DNA of 64,000 nucleotides from Rhodospirillales bacterium URHD0017 (lineage in GTDB: Bacteria; Pseudomonadota; Alphaproteobacteria; Reyranellales; Reyranellaceae): positions 248,001 to 312,000 of the forward strand of contig FODP01000003.1 in NCBI GenBank assembly GCA_900110395.1, read 5' to 3'. Positions 54,740 through 63,286 of the stretch are shown here, one piece after another (within the stretch, counting starts at the first letter, position 1; each line of letters opens with the position of its first letter). The translations under genes were made by a program, and so were the position numbers. The notes under the pieces are model-generated. The model saw nothing but the letters and a program-made list of their open reading frames with translations. It did no database searches and had not been told where the DNA came from.

Positions 54740-55615
54740 TCACCGGGATGGCGCGAAGGCATTGCCCAGCAGGCCCTGCGGCCGCACCAGCAGCAGGAGC
54801 ACGAGCAGCAGGAACATGGTGACGTTGGGAAAGGACGGCCCGATGTACTGCGCCGTCAGCGTACTCACCATGCCGAGCAGCAGGCCGCCGATCAGTGCGC
54901 CGGCCGGGCTGCCGACGCCACCCAGCACCACGACGACGAAGGCATTGAGCGTCCAGGTGCCTTCGTCGGCCGGGGAGAACGGCAGGATAATGCCGATCAC
55001 GATGCCCGAGGCGCCGGCGAAGGCGGCTGAGACCGCGAAGGTGAGCGCATAGACGTGCCGCACGTTCACGCCGCACAGCCGCGCCGCCAGGGTCTGCTGG
55101 GCAGTGGCGCGGATGACGCGGCCCAGGGCCGAGAACTTCAGCAGCGCGGCGAGGCAGCACAGCATCACCAGGCTCGCCAGCAGGCAGGAAACGCGCACCG
55201 CATCGAAGGAGATCGCCCCCAGCTTGAACGAGGCCAACGCGTAGCCCGGCGTGATGCTCTTCATGTCGGGCGAGAACACCCAGATCATGGTGTTCTGCAG
55301 CATCAGCGCCACGCCGAAGGTCAGCAGCATGGAGCCGAGTGGCGAACGATCGACGGCCCGTTGGATCAGCAGGCGCTGGTAGGCGTAGCCCACGACGAAC
55401 AGCACGGCCATGACCGCCGGCATGGTCAGCAGCGGGTCGATCCTGAGCGAGGTCGACAGGATCAGCGCCAGGTAGGCGCCCAGCAGGACCAGGATGCCGT
55501 GGCTGAGGTTGATGACGTGCAGGACGCCAAAGATCAGCGAGAAACCGACGGCGGCGAGGGCATAGATGCCACCCAGCACCAGGCCGTCGGCCAGAGTCTG
55601 GACGACGAGATTCAT
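54740..55615 (-). CDS. livH: LivH-type ABC permease (second liv system)
   Basis: This is a 291-residue permease. The LivH segments VLHVINLSHGILVLLGAYLA and VVVLGGVGSPAGALIGGLLLG are present. It is separated from the binding protein by 16 bases. Substrate specificity is not visible. Confidence 0.92.
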   Translation of the reverse strand: MNLVVQTLADGLVLGGIYALAAVGFSLIFGVLHVINLSHGILVLLGAYLALILSTSLRIDPLLTMPAVMAVLFVVGYAYQRLLIQRAVDRSPLGSMLLTFGVALMLQNTMIWVFSPDMKSITPGYALASFKLGAISFDAVRVSCLLASLVMLCCLAALLKFSALGRVIRATAQQTLAARLCGVNVRHVYALTFAVSAAFAGASGIVIGIILPFSPADEGTWTLNAFVVVVLGGVGSPAGALIGGLLLGMVSTLTAQYIGPSFPNVTMFLLLVLLLLVRPQGLLGNAFAPSR

Positions 55616-55631
55616 GCGCGAAAGGTCGGGC

Positions 55632-56876
55632 TCACGCCTTCTTGTCCCACATCGGCTGCGGGTAGAGCGGCTTGGCCGAAGATGCGGCCTCGGGGAACAC
55701 GATCTCGAGCTTGGTCTTCTGCACCTGGCCGATCATGCTGCCCATGATGATGGCATCGCCGTCACCATCGGGCGTGAACTTGATGCGGCTGTAGAAGGTC
55801 TCGTAGTCGGCCTTCGACAGGGCATCGCGCACCGCTTCAGGATTGGTGCTCTTCGCCGCCTGCATGGCGAGGATGTAGGTCTCGATGCAGGCCGCCGCGC
55901 CTGCCGTATGATAGGCGATCGGGCGCGTGAACTTCTTCTTGTAGTACTCGACGAACTTCCTGGAATCGCCGAAGAACTTGTCCTTGTAGGGCACCGACTC
56001 ATCCCAGTAGGTCGAGCACATCAGGTATTCGGAGTACTTGCCCAGCGCCTCACGGAACGATGCAAGCTGTGGGCCGAGCCCCTGGAACAGGCACTTCACA
56101 TTGGTATTGCTGGCTACCATCTGGCGGGCGATCAGAAGCGAATCCTGGTCGTGCATGACGCAGACCAACAGGTCGGGCGTGTTGGCGCGTACCGAGCCCA
56201 GCACGCTCGACACGTCGGTCGGCTTGGCCGGCAGCTCGAATTCATCCAGCTTCTTGAAGCCGGCGGCATCGCAGGAGAGCTTTACGCCCTGGCCGGCGGT
56301 CTTGGAGAAGGCGTCGTTGGTCCAGATCACCGAGTAGGTCTGCGGGGTCGGCGTCAGCGTCTTGAACAGCGCCGCCGTCGAGGCGAACTGCCGCGTGGCG
56401 CGGGGATACATGCCGAAGACGTACTTGAAACCCTTGGTGAAGATCGCGTCGGAACCGCCGCCCGTCTGCACCATCGGCTTCTTGGCGCGCTCGGTGATGG
56501 CGGCGGTCGGCAGCACGATGTTGGAGCCGAACGACCCGAGGAAGAAGTTGGTGCCCTCGTCGATCTGGCGCTGGATCAGCGTCGTGGCACGCGCCGGGTC
56601 GCTGGCGTCGTCGAACAGCTTCAGCTCGAGCTTGTACTTCTCGCCGGCGATCTCGACGCCGCCGAGCACGTCGTTGAAGTAGCTGACCGCCGTGATGTAG
56701 CCGTTGTTGACGTTGAGGCCGGTCTCGGCCGCGGCGCCGGTGAGCGGCACGGAGCCGCCGAACACGATGGTCTTTGCCTGGGCATGAGCGGAGCGGATGG
56801 CAGGGGCTGCGAGCGCGGCGGCACCGAGAGCCGACATCACCCGACGACGAGTTGCCTTTTTGCTGTGCAGCGTCAT
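55632..56876 (-). CDS. Periplasmic binding protein, branched-chain amino acid/amide type (second liv system)
   Basis: This 414-residue type I binding protein has a signal peptide with an Arg-rich n-region (ATRRRVMSALGAAAL), cut after SAHAQA. The mature start KTIVFGGSVPLTGAAAETG is the family signature. The ribosome-binding site GGAGGGGG precedes the ATG. It heads the operon with livH, livM and livG. The gap to the next upstream gene holds no clear promoter consensus. Confidence 0.92.
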   Translation of the reverse strand: MTLHSKKATRRRVMSALGAAALAAPAIRSAHAQAKTIVFGGSVPLTGAAAETGLNVNNGYITAVSYFNDVLGGVEIAGEKYKLELKLFDDASDPARATTLIQRQIDEGTNFFLGSFGSNIVLPTAAITERAKKPMVQTGGGSDAIFTKGFKYVFGMYPRATRQFASTAALFKTLTPTPQTYSVIWTNDAFSKTAGQGVKLSCDAAGFKKLDEFELPAKPTDVSSVLGSVRANTPDLLVCVMHDQDSLLIARQMVASNTNVKCLFQGLGPQLASFREALGKYSEYLMCSTYWDESVPYKDKFFGDSRKFVEYYKKKFTRPIAYHTAGAAACIETYILAMQAAKSTNPEAVRDALSKADYETFYSRIKFTPDGDGDAIIMGSMIGQVQKTKLEIVFPEAASSAKPLYPQPMWDKKA

Positions 56877-56965
56877 GCTCAATCCCCCTCCAACCACGCA
56901 ATCGAGCTTAGGAGGCGTCGACCTGATGTCAACGACGACCCCTGCCGATCGACTGCGATGCGGCT

Positions 56966-57748
56966 TTAGCGATAGGCGCCGTCGACCGGCAAGGCGACGC
57001 CCGAAATGAAACCGGCAGAGTCTGAAAGCAAAAAGTCGACCACTGCCGCGATGTCGTCGCCGCTGCCCGGCTTGCCGGCGGGATAGCCGGCGAGCAGCGC
57101 CGCGCGCTCCTGCGGCTGCAGCCGGTCGAAACGGTCGCGGATGCGCGTGCCCTGCTCTCCCAGGATCAGGCCCGGCATCAGCGCATTCACCGTGACGCCC
57201 CACTCCGCCAAGTCCTTGGCGAGCTGCGAGGTGAAGCCGAGCAGCGCAGCCTTGGCCGTGGCGTACGGCAGGCGGCCGGTAACGGTCGTCAGCGGCCCTT
57301 TCTCGCCATCGGCGATGATCGAGGAGAACAGCACGATACGGCCGCGGCGTTGCTGCCGCAGGAGCGGCACGACGGCACGCGCCGCCAGGAAGGCGCTGGT
57401 CAGGTTGAGATCGATGACGTGGCTCCAGTCCTTGAGCTTGAACTCCTCGATATCGCGCGCCCGCTTGGGTCCGGCGCCGCCGGCGATATGGACCAGAGCA
57501 TAGAGGCTGCCGAACCGATTATCGGCACGCTTCACCGCGTCGACGACCTGACGTTCGTCGGTCACATCGGCACGACAGGCGTCCAGCCGGTCGGCGAAAG
57601 CGGCGAACTCCGACTGCAGCGCGTCGAGCGCACCCTGGTTGGCGTCGACCACAAACACTGCGTGACCGCTGTCGAGCAGCCGCCGCACGGTCGATTTGCC
57701 GATGCCTCCGGCGCCGCCTGTAACGATCGCCGCTTTCGCTTCCACCAT
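56966..57748 (-). CDS. Short-chain dehydrogenase/reductase
   Basis: This is a 260-residue SDR. The cofactor loop is TGGAGGIG at residues 10-17, catalytic Ser lies in LFSSI, and Tyr/Lys in LPYATAK; the family end FISGVALPVDGAYR is present. ATG 57748 (MVEAKAAIVTGG) fits the fold; an earlier ATG upstream is in frame. It is divergent from a second SDR gene, with 91 bases between; substrates unknown. Confidence 0.9.
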   Translation of the reverse strand: MVEAKAAIVTGGAGGIGKSTVRRLLDSGHAVFVVDANQGALDALQSEFAAFADRLDACRADVTDERQVVDAVKRADNRFGSLYALVHIAGGAGPKRARDIEEFKLKDWSHVIDLNLTSAFLAARAVVPLLRQQRRGRIVLFSSIIADGEKGPLTTVTGRLPYATAKAALLGFTSQLAKDLAEWGVTVNALMPGLILGEQGTRIRDRFDRLQPQERAALLAGYPAGKPGSGDDIAAVVDFLLSDSAGFISGVALPVDGAYR

Positions 57749-57839
57749 GCGGTCCACCGGTCCATTTTCGTCTTCGCCGATTGAAGCCATACGACAGGCG
57801 GGCCTAACCTGCCAGCCGATCGCAGAGGGGGAGGGCATC

Positions 57840-58604
57840 GTGGTCGACAGGGTGGCCAACAAGATCGCGCTGGTGACCGGCGCAGCGGCCGGACTGGGCC
57901 GCGCCATCGCGCTCCGGCTGAGCGAGGAAGGCGCCTCGCTGGTGCTGGCCGACATCGATGCGGCCGGGCTGGCCGAGACCGAGCGGCAGATCAAGGCGAC
58001 CGGACGGCCGGTGATGGCCATCGCGGCTGATGTCACCGAGGAAGCGCCGGTGGAGGCGCTGTTCGCCGCCACGCTCAAGGCGCACGGCCGGCTCGACATC
58101 CTCGTCAATGACGTGGGTGGCGGAACGTCGGGCCACATCTGGGAGGCCAAGGTCGAGGATTGGGACTTCATCCTGCGGCTCAACCTGCGCTCGGCCTTCC
58201 TGTGCACGCGCGAGGCCGCCGCGCACATGCGTGAACGGCGCTACGGCCGCATCATCAACCTGAGCTCCGGCGCACGTGAAGGCACGCCGTGGACGGCCTA
58301 TTACGTCGGCAACTCCGCCTATTCCGCCGCCAAGGCCGGCATCCACGGCTTTACCCGCGGCGTGGCGCTCGAGCTCTCGGAGTACGGCGTGACGGTGAAC
58401 GCCGTGGCGCCCGGCCCGATCGAGACCGAAAAGACGGCGCCGAGCTTTCGCAAGCTCGAACAGCTCGAATACGGGCCGGTGCGGGCGACGCCGCTGCGCC
58501 GCATCGGCGTGCCGGCGGACATCGCCAATGCCGTGCTCTATCTTGCCTCGGACGAGGCCAACTACATCACCGGCACCACGCTCGCCGTCGCGGGAGGACG
58601 CTGA
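57840..58604 (+). CDS. Short-chain dehydrogenase/reductase
   Basis: This 254-residue SDR has a GTG start behind a GAGGGGGAGG site. The cofactor loop is TGAAAGLG (about residues 14-21), catalytic Ser in NLSSG, Tyr/Lys in SAYSAAK, and the end reads ITGTTLAVAGG. First gene of a co-directional cluster with two deacetylase-type genes, a racemase-like gene and a TctC-type binding protein, all within a few bases of each other. Confidence 0.9.
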   Translation: MVDRVANKIALVTGAAAGLGRAIALRLSEEGASLVLADIDAAGLAETERQIKATGRPVMAIAADVTEEAPVEALFAATLKAHGRLDILVNDVGGGTSGHIWEAKVEDWDFILRLNLRSAFLCTREAAAHMRERRYGRIINLSSGAREGTPWTAYYVGNSAYSAAKAGIHGFTRGVALELSEYGVTVNAVAPGPIETEKTAPSFRKLEQLEYGPVRATPLRRIGVPADIANAVLYLASDEANYITGTTLAVAGGR

Positions 58605-58606
58605 CC

Positions 58607-59503
58607 ATGGACACCTCGACCGACATCGCCAACGCGCTCGATCATGACATCGCAGCCCTCAAGGCCAAGGCCGCCGACTTCGATGCGCGCCATCAGCTCA
58701 TCGAAAAGGTCATTTGGCCACAGGGCGTGCGCATCGCCGTGAACTTCACGGCCGACTTCGACGCGATGCTGCTGCGCCGCCTGTTCAACGAGCCACCTTC
58801 GCAGCTCGCCAAAGGCGAGTTCGGCGGCCGCGTCGGCGTCTGGCGGCTGATCGAGCTGTTCGACAGCCATGACATCAAGGCCACGATCTTCACGCCCGGC
58901 CGCATCTGCGAGCTCTATCCGCGCGCCGTGAAGGCCGCCTCCGAGAGCGGACACGAGATCGGCGACCACATGTGGGAGCACCAGGTCCCCAAGGAGCCCG
59001 AGCTCGAGCGTGATCATCTGCGCAAGGCCAAGGACGCGATCGAGAAGCTCACCGGCAAGCGGCCGGTAGGCACGCGCAGCTGGCACACCCGCGAGCTGCT
59101 GCTCGAGGAAGGCTTCATCTATAACTCGCACGACACGCTCGATGCGCTTCCCCATTACGTCAGCGCGCCCGATGGCTCCAAGCCGCTGCTCAACCTGCCG
59201 TTCCACTACGCCATCGACGACGCGATGTTCTTCAGCTTCGCCTGGCTCAACACCGAGAACCAGGCGCAGCGCATGATGGATCCCGACCACGTCGAAGAGA
59301 TCTGGTGGGCGGCGTTCGTGCAGCAGTACCAGCAGGGCGGCTACCTCAACATCTGCATGCATCCCTTCGTGTCGGGCCGGGCGCTGCGCATCGCCATGCT
59401 CGACCGTCTGATCGGGCGCATGAAGGCGCTGCCCGGCGTCTGGTTCCCGACCTGCGAACAGGTGGCACGCCACGTGCTCGCCACCCATCCAACGGCCCGC
59501 TAG
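58607..59503 (+). CDS. Polysaccharide deacetylase-fold protein (PuuE/PgdA-like)
   Basis: This 298-residue NodB-homology TIM-barrel protein resembles PuuE-type allantoinases and cytosolic PgdA-like deacetylases; it has no signal peptide. Likely metal ligands are Asp50/Asp52 (FTADFD) and His121/His125 in GHEIGDHMWEH. GTRSWHTRE and CMHPFVSGR are further family motifs. In this setting, hydrolysis of an amide or ureide is more likely than cell-wall deacetylation. It starts 2 bases after the SDR stop. Confidence 0.85.
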   Translation: MDTSTDIANALDHDIAALKAKAADFDARHQLIEKVIWPQGVRIAVNFTADFDAMLLRRLFNEPPSQLAKGEFGGRVGVWRLIELFDSHDIKATIFTPGRICELYPRAVKAASESGHEIGDHMWEHQVPKEPELERDHLRKAKDAIEKLTGKRPVGTRSWHTRELLLEEGFIYNSHDTLDALPHYVSAPDGSKPLLNLPFHYAIDDAMFFSFAWLNTENQAQRMMDPDHVEEIWWAAFVQQYQQGGYLNICMHPFVSGRALRIAMLDRLIGRMKALPGVWFPTCEQVARHVLATHPTAR

Positions 59504-59513
59504 GAGACGCAGC

Positions 59514-60452
59514 ATGCCCTGGAAAGAGCGCTACACGATCTCTGACGAGCGGACCCTTCTCGACTCCGACGTGCGCTGGCCCGGCGGCAAGCGCTGTTGC
59601 TTCCGCGTCGTCGTCGACCTCGCACCGGCGAGCGGTCCCGAAGGCATCAAGCCCGCGGACCTCACCACGCCCGACGCCTATTTCGGCATGCACGGCGGCT
59701 TGCGCGAGCTCTGCGGCGTCCTGAAGCGCTACGGCGTCAAGGCCACCTTCGCCGTGCCTGCGGTGATCGCCGAGATCCAGGGTGACACGGTGCGCCGCCT
59801 GCGCGACGAGGGGCACGAGATCGCCGCCCACGGCTTCAAGCACGAGGACGTGAGCACCCTCGGCCGTGACGAGGAACGGGCACGCCTGGAGCGCACCACG
59901 GAGATCCTGGCCAAGGTCGCGGGTGCGCGGCCGTCGGGCTGGTTCTCCCTGCCGCGCCAGAGCGACAAGTTCGCGGGCGGTGCGGTCAGCCCCAACACGA
60001 TCGATCTTCTGGTCGCGGCGGGCTACGACTATTTCGGCAATGGGCTGGCCGACGACGTGCCGCACTATTGGGTGTGCGACTTCGCCAGCCGGCGCAACAT
60101 CCTGGCTCTGCCCTACTACTATCACTTCGACGACCAGTTCTTCCTGCTGTTCCCCAAGAAGGGCACCGGCCTAGAGAACCCGGACTCGCTGCTGCGCAAC
60201 TGGAGGGCCGAGCTCGACGCGCAGTACAAGCGCGGCCGGCAGTTCTCCATGGTGCTGCATCCGCACGCCATCGGCTGGCCCAACCGCCTGCACGTGCTGG
60301 AGCAGTTTTTGGACCACGCGCGTGGCCTGCCCGAGGTGTGGTACGCCACGAGCGAGGAGTGTGCCCAGCACTGGCTCGCCACCTTCCCGGCCGCCACGCA
60401 CTTGAAGCTCGAGCCGTCGATCTGGCGCGACTATCCCGGCAGCCTGAGCTGA
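59514..60452 (+). CDS. Polysaccharide deacetylase-fold protein (PuuE-like)
   Basis: This is a 312-residue second NodB-type protein, again without signal peptide. The opening VRWPGGKRCCFRVVVDL and the metal motif GHEIAAHGFKHE (His106, His110; Asp35 upstream) fit the PuuE-like group. It differs clearly from its neighbour, so the two may act as a heteromeric pair or on successive substrates. The gap to the first deacetylase gene is ten bases. Confidence 0.85.
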   Translation: MPWKERYTISDERTLLDSDVRWPGGKRCCFRVVVDLAPASGPEGIKPADLTTPDAYFGMHGGLRELCGVLKRYGVKATFAVPAVIAEIQGDTVRRLRDEGHEIAAHGFKHEDVSTLGRDEERARLERTTEILAKVAGARPSGWFSLPRQSDKFAGGAVSPNTIDLLVAAGYDYFGNGLADDVPHYWVCDFASRRNILALPYYYHFDDQFFLLFPKKGTGLENPDSLLRNWRAELDAQYKRGRQFSMVLHPHAIGWPNRLHVLEQFLDHARGLPEVWYATSEECAQHWLATFPAATHLKLEPSIWRDYPGSLS

Positions 60453-60455
60453 GCC

Positions 60456-61307
60456 GTGAGCAAGTACCGATTCCTGCTGATCAATGCCTTCAGCCTGGCG
60501 CCTGGCAGCGACTTCGCCATGCGCTCCTACACCGGCCCGAAGGAGACGCAGCTCTACAACTACGAGGACCTGAAACCGTTCCTGGCCGACATCGACTGGG
60601 ACCTGCATCCCGGCGCGCCCACCACCCACGGCAACTTTCCGGTGACGACCAAGGAAGCGTTCATGTCGGTCGGCAACAACCGGCTGCCGCTGGTGCGCGA
60701 GGCCTGTACCAGCGGCAAGTACAATGCCATCGTGCTGCTGGGCGGCGGCGATCCGGGTTACATGGAATCGCGCGAGATCAGTCGGCAGTACCGGATTCCA
60801 GTGACCACCTCGGCGCACGCGCAGATGCACATCGCCGGGCTTCTAGGCAACAAGTTCTCCATCGTCGACATCTCGGAATCGCACAACATGCAGATGTACC
60901 ACCTGGTGGTGCAGTACCGCATGACCGAGCGCTGCGCCTCGATCCGCAACGTCAACTTCCCGCTGCCCACGCCTAACTATCCCAACGACCGGCCGATCCA
61001 GGTGGAGCGCGACCGCGCCGTCCAGAGCGGCACCTCGGACATGCTGGACGCGGCGGTCAGGGAATCGATCGCCGCCATCGAAGAGGACGGTGCCGACACG
61101 ATCGTGCTGGGCTGCTCGGCCGCCTTCTGGCTGCAGCCGCTGCTGCAGAAGCGGCTGCTGGAGATCGGCTGGGACGTGCCGGTGCTGGAAGGCGCGCGGG
61201 CGGCCATCCAGGTTGCCAAGATGCTGGTCGATCTCGGCGTCGATGCGAGCGGGCTCGCCTTTCCCGGCGAGCGCCCGGCGAAGTGGCGGCGACGCAAGAT
61301 TTTCTGA
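60456..61307 (+). CDS. Asp/Glu/hydantoin racemase-superfamily protein, one catalytic Cys absent
   Basis: This 283-residue protein of the Asp/Glu/hydantoin racemase superfamily has a GTG start three bases after the previous stop. The second-half catalytic Cys220 is present (VLGCSAAFW). The first-half position, where hydantoin racemases carry Cys in a CFGDPG-like motif, reads LLGGGDPG (about residues 95-101), without Cys. Loss of one Cys is known in arylmalonate decarboxylase-type relatives, so this may be a decarboxylase, lyase or isomerase rather than a two-base racemase. Confidence 0.8.
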   Translation: MSKYRFLLINAFSLAPGSDFAMRSYTGPKETQLYNYEDLKPFLADIDWDLHPGAPTTHGNFPVTTKEAFMSVGNNRLPLVREACTSGKYNAIVLLGGGDPGYMESREISRQYRIPVTTSAHAQMHIAGLLGNKFSIVDISESHNMQMYHLVVQYRMTERCASIRNVNFPLPTPNYPNDRPIQVERDRAVQSGTSDMLDAAVRESIAAIEEDGADTIVLGCSAAFWLQPLLQKRLLEIGWDVPVLEGARAAIQVAKMLVDLGVDASGLAFPGERPAKWRRRKIF

Positions 61308-61317
61308 GGGGACAGCT

Positions 61318-62277
61318 ATGATCGGTAAACGCAGGCTTCTCACTGCAACGGCGGGGCTTGTGGTGGCGAGAAGCGCGAGCGCGCAGGCGAAATATCCATC
61401 GGAGCCCGTCAAGCTGATCGTGCCGCGCGCGCCAGGCGGCGGCTCGGACATCCTGGCGCGCCTGCTGCAGCCGGCGCTGGAGAAGAAGCTCGGCGTGCCG
61501 GTGATCGTCGACAACCGGCCCGATGCCGCGGCGGTGATGGGCGCGACCATCGTGACCAAGGCCAAGCCCGACGGTTACACGCTGCTCCTGACCGACAACT
61601 CCTTCTACCAGAACCCGGCGATCCTCGAATCGCTGCCCTACGATACGCTGAACGGCTTCACCGCCATCACCATGCTGGCGCAGGCGCCGGTCATCCTGAT
61701 CGTCCATCCCGATGTGCCGGCGAAGACCCTGGCCGAACTTCTGGAGCTGGCGAAGAAGACCAACCTCACTTTTGCATCGGGCGGCGTCGGCTCCTCGACC
61801 CATCTCATGGGCGTGATGGTGAACCTCAAGGCCGGCACCGACATCACCCATGTGCCCTTCAAGTCGTCGGGCCAGGCGCTGATCGCCCTGCTGGGTGGCC
61901 ACGTCTCGATGCAGTATGGCGGCCTCGCCTCGGCGCCGCCCTACATGAAGGACGGCAAGGTACGGGCCGTCGCCATCACCGGTGACAAGCGCGATCCCGC
62001 CGTGCCCGATGTGCCGACCTTCAAGGAAAGCGGACTGGAGGGCGTCGACGTCTCGAGCGTCTGGGGCCTGCATGCGCCGCCAGGCACACCGATCGAAATC
62101 CGCCGCGCCGTGCGCGACGCCATCGCCGCCGTGATGCGCGACCCCGAGGTCGCCAAGCAGCTTGCCGACCGCGGCTATCAGACGATCGCCGGCACGCCGG
62201 ACGAGCACCAGGCGCAGACCAACGCCCTGGTCAACCAGTGGATGGAGGTCGGCAAGAAGGTGAATTTGAAGGAATAG
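61318..62277 (+). CDS. Tripartite tricarboxylate transporter binding protein (TctC/Bug)
   Basis: This 319-residue periplasmic binding protein has a signal with KRRLLTATAGLVVA, cut after SASAQA. The Bug-family landmarks are YPSEPVKLIVPRAPGGGSDILAR, FASGGVGSSTHLMG and HVPFKSSGQALIALLGGHV. The membrane partners TctA and TctB are not in the window, which is common for this large family. It ends the cluster started at 57840; a carboxylate-type ligand is typical. Confidence 0.92.
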   Translation: MIGKRRLLTATAGLVVARSASAQAKYPSEPVKLIVPRAPGGGSDILARLLQPALEKKLGVPVIVDNRPDAAAVMGATIVTKAKPDGYTLLLTDNSFYQNPAILESLPYDTLNGFTAITMLAQAPVILIVHPDVPAKTLAELLELAKKTNLTFASGGVGSSTHLMGVMVNLKAGTDITHVPFKSSGQALIALLGGHVSMQYGGLASAPPYMKDGKVRAVAITGDKRDPAVPDVPTFKESGLEGVDVSSVWGLHAPPGTPIEIRRAVRDAIAAVMRDPEVAKQLADRGYQTIAGTPDEHQAQTNALVNQWMEVGKKVNLKE

Positions 62278-62283
62278 TCTTTT

Positions 62284-62326
62284 CCTCTCCAGCGGAGCTG
62301 GGGAGGTGTCGGCGTCTTACGCCGAC
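62284..62326. repeat. Intergenic double hairpin between convergent genes
   Basis: The first hairpin pairs CCTCTCCAGC (62284-62293) with GCTGGGGAGG (62297-62306). The second is a perfect 7-bp stem GTCGGCG/CGCCGAC at 62308-62326. It resembles the CCTCTCCC-type repeat at 8993 in its first stem. The position between two convergent ends fits a terminator role; no T-run follows. Confidence 0.65.
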
Positions 62327-62376
62327 GGAGGGGTCATGAGTCACGCCTGAGGAAGCGTGGGGAGGAAGGCGATTGG

Positions 62377-63279
62377 TCAGCCGGCCTTCGCGAGGTCGAT
62401 GGCGCGGCGGTACATGGTCATCGCCGCTTCGGGCGTGTTGTAGCCGGCATGCGACGTCAGCGTGACATTGGCGAGCTTCAGCAGCGGCTCGTTCGGATCG
62501 ACCGGCTCCTTGGCAAATACGTCGGTCGCGTAGTGCCCGACATGGCCCGACTTCAGGAGCTCGATCAGGGCCGGCTCGTCGACGACGCCGGCGCGGGCGG
62601 TGTTGACGACGATGACGCCCTTCTTCGCCTTCCGGAGCCTGGCGCGATCGAGGAAGCCCTTCGTCTGGTCGTTGAGACCAAGGTGCAGGCTCACGATGTC
62701 AGACTGCTTCAGGAGCTCGTCGATGTCGACCATCGGCACCTTGGCGTCAGGGCGCGGCGAACGGTTCCAGGCGACGACCTTGAGGCCGATGCCGCCGGCA
62801 ATGCGCGCCATCTCGCGGCCGATGCCGCCCAGCCCGACCACGCCCAGCGTCTTGCCGCGCAGCTCCATCCCCTGCATCGGTCGCCAGCCGCCGCCCTGCA
62901 TCAGGGCATGCATGGTACCGATGTGGCGGGCGGCGGCGAACACCAGGCCCATCGCATGCTCGGCCACTGTCGTGTCGCCGTAGCCCGAGATGGTCGAGAC
63001 TTTTATGCCGACCTTCGCCGCCGCCGCGAGATCGACGAAGCTCGCCGCGCCGGTCCCCAGGAACACGATGTGCTTCAGCCCGGTACAGCGCCTCAGCGTC
63101 TCCTCGTTGAAGTAGGTCGCGTCGTTGATGACGGTGTCGTAGCCCTCGATCAGCTTGGGAATGGCATCGGCAGCGACCGACCCCATGTTGACCTTCACCG
63201 GAATGTCGGACGGGCCGTGGACCTTCTTCCAGACGGTGTCGATGTCGGGCGTCGAATCGATGAACAAAGTCTTGGGCAT
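62377..63279 (-). CDS. D-isomer-specific 2-hydroxyacid dehydrogenase
   Basis: This is a 300-residue NAD(P)-dependent dehydrogenase. The Rossmann motif GVVGLGGIGREMARI lies near residue 147. The catalytic Arg (NTARAGVVDE), Glu (VFAKEPVDP) and His (LTSHAGYNTPEA) are all present. The family interconverts 2-hydroxy and 2-oxo acids; the substrate is not set by sequence. It is followed upstream on the same strand by the partial LLM gene, seven bases away. Confidence 0.9.
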   Translation of the reverse strand: MPKTLFIDSTPDIDTVWKKVHGPSDIPVKVNMGSVAADAIPKLIEGYDTVINDATYFNEETLRRCTGLKHIVFLGTGAASFVDLAAAAKVGIKVSTISGYGDTTVAEHAMGLVFAAARHIGTMHALMQGGGWRPMQGMELRGKTLGVVGLGGIGREMARIAGGIGLKVVAWNRSPRPDAKVPMVDIDELLKQSDIVSLHLGLNDQTKGFLDRARLRKAKKGVIVVNTARAGVVDEPALIELLKSGHVGHYATDVFAKEPVDPNEPLLKLANVTLTSHAGYNTPEAAMTMYRRAIDLAKAG

Positions 63280-63286
63280 CACACTC

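Noticed and set aside
57749..57839. TGGCAGG sequence between the divergent SDR genes as a sigma-54 site
   Set aside because: The -12 half lacks TTGC at the right distance.
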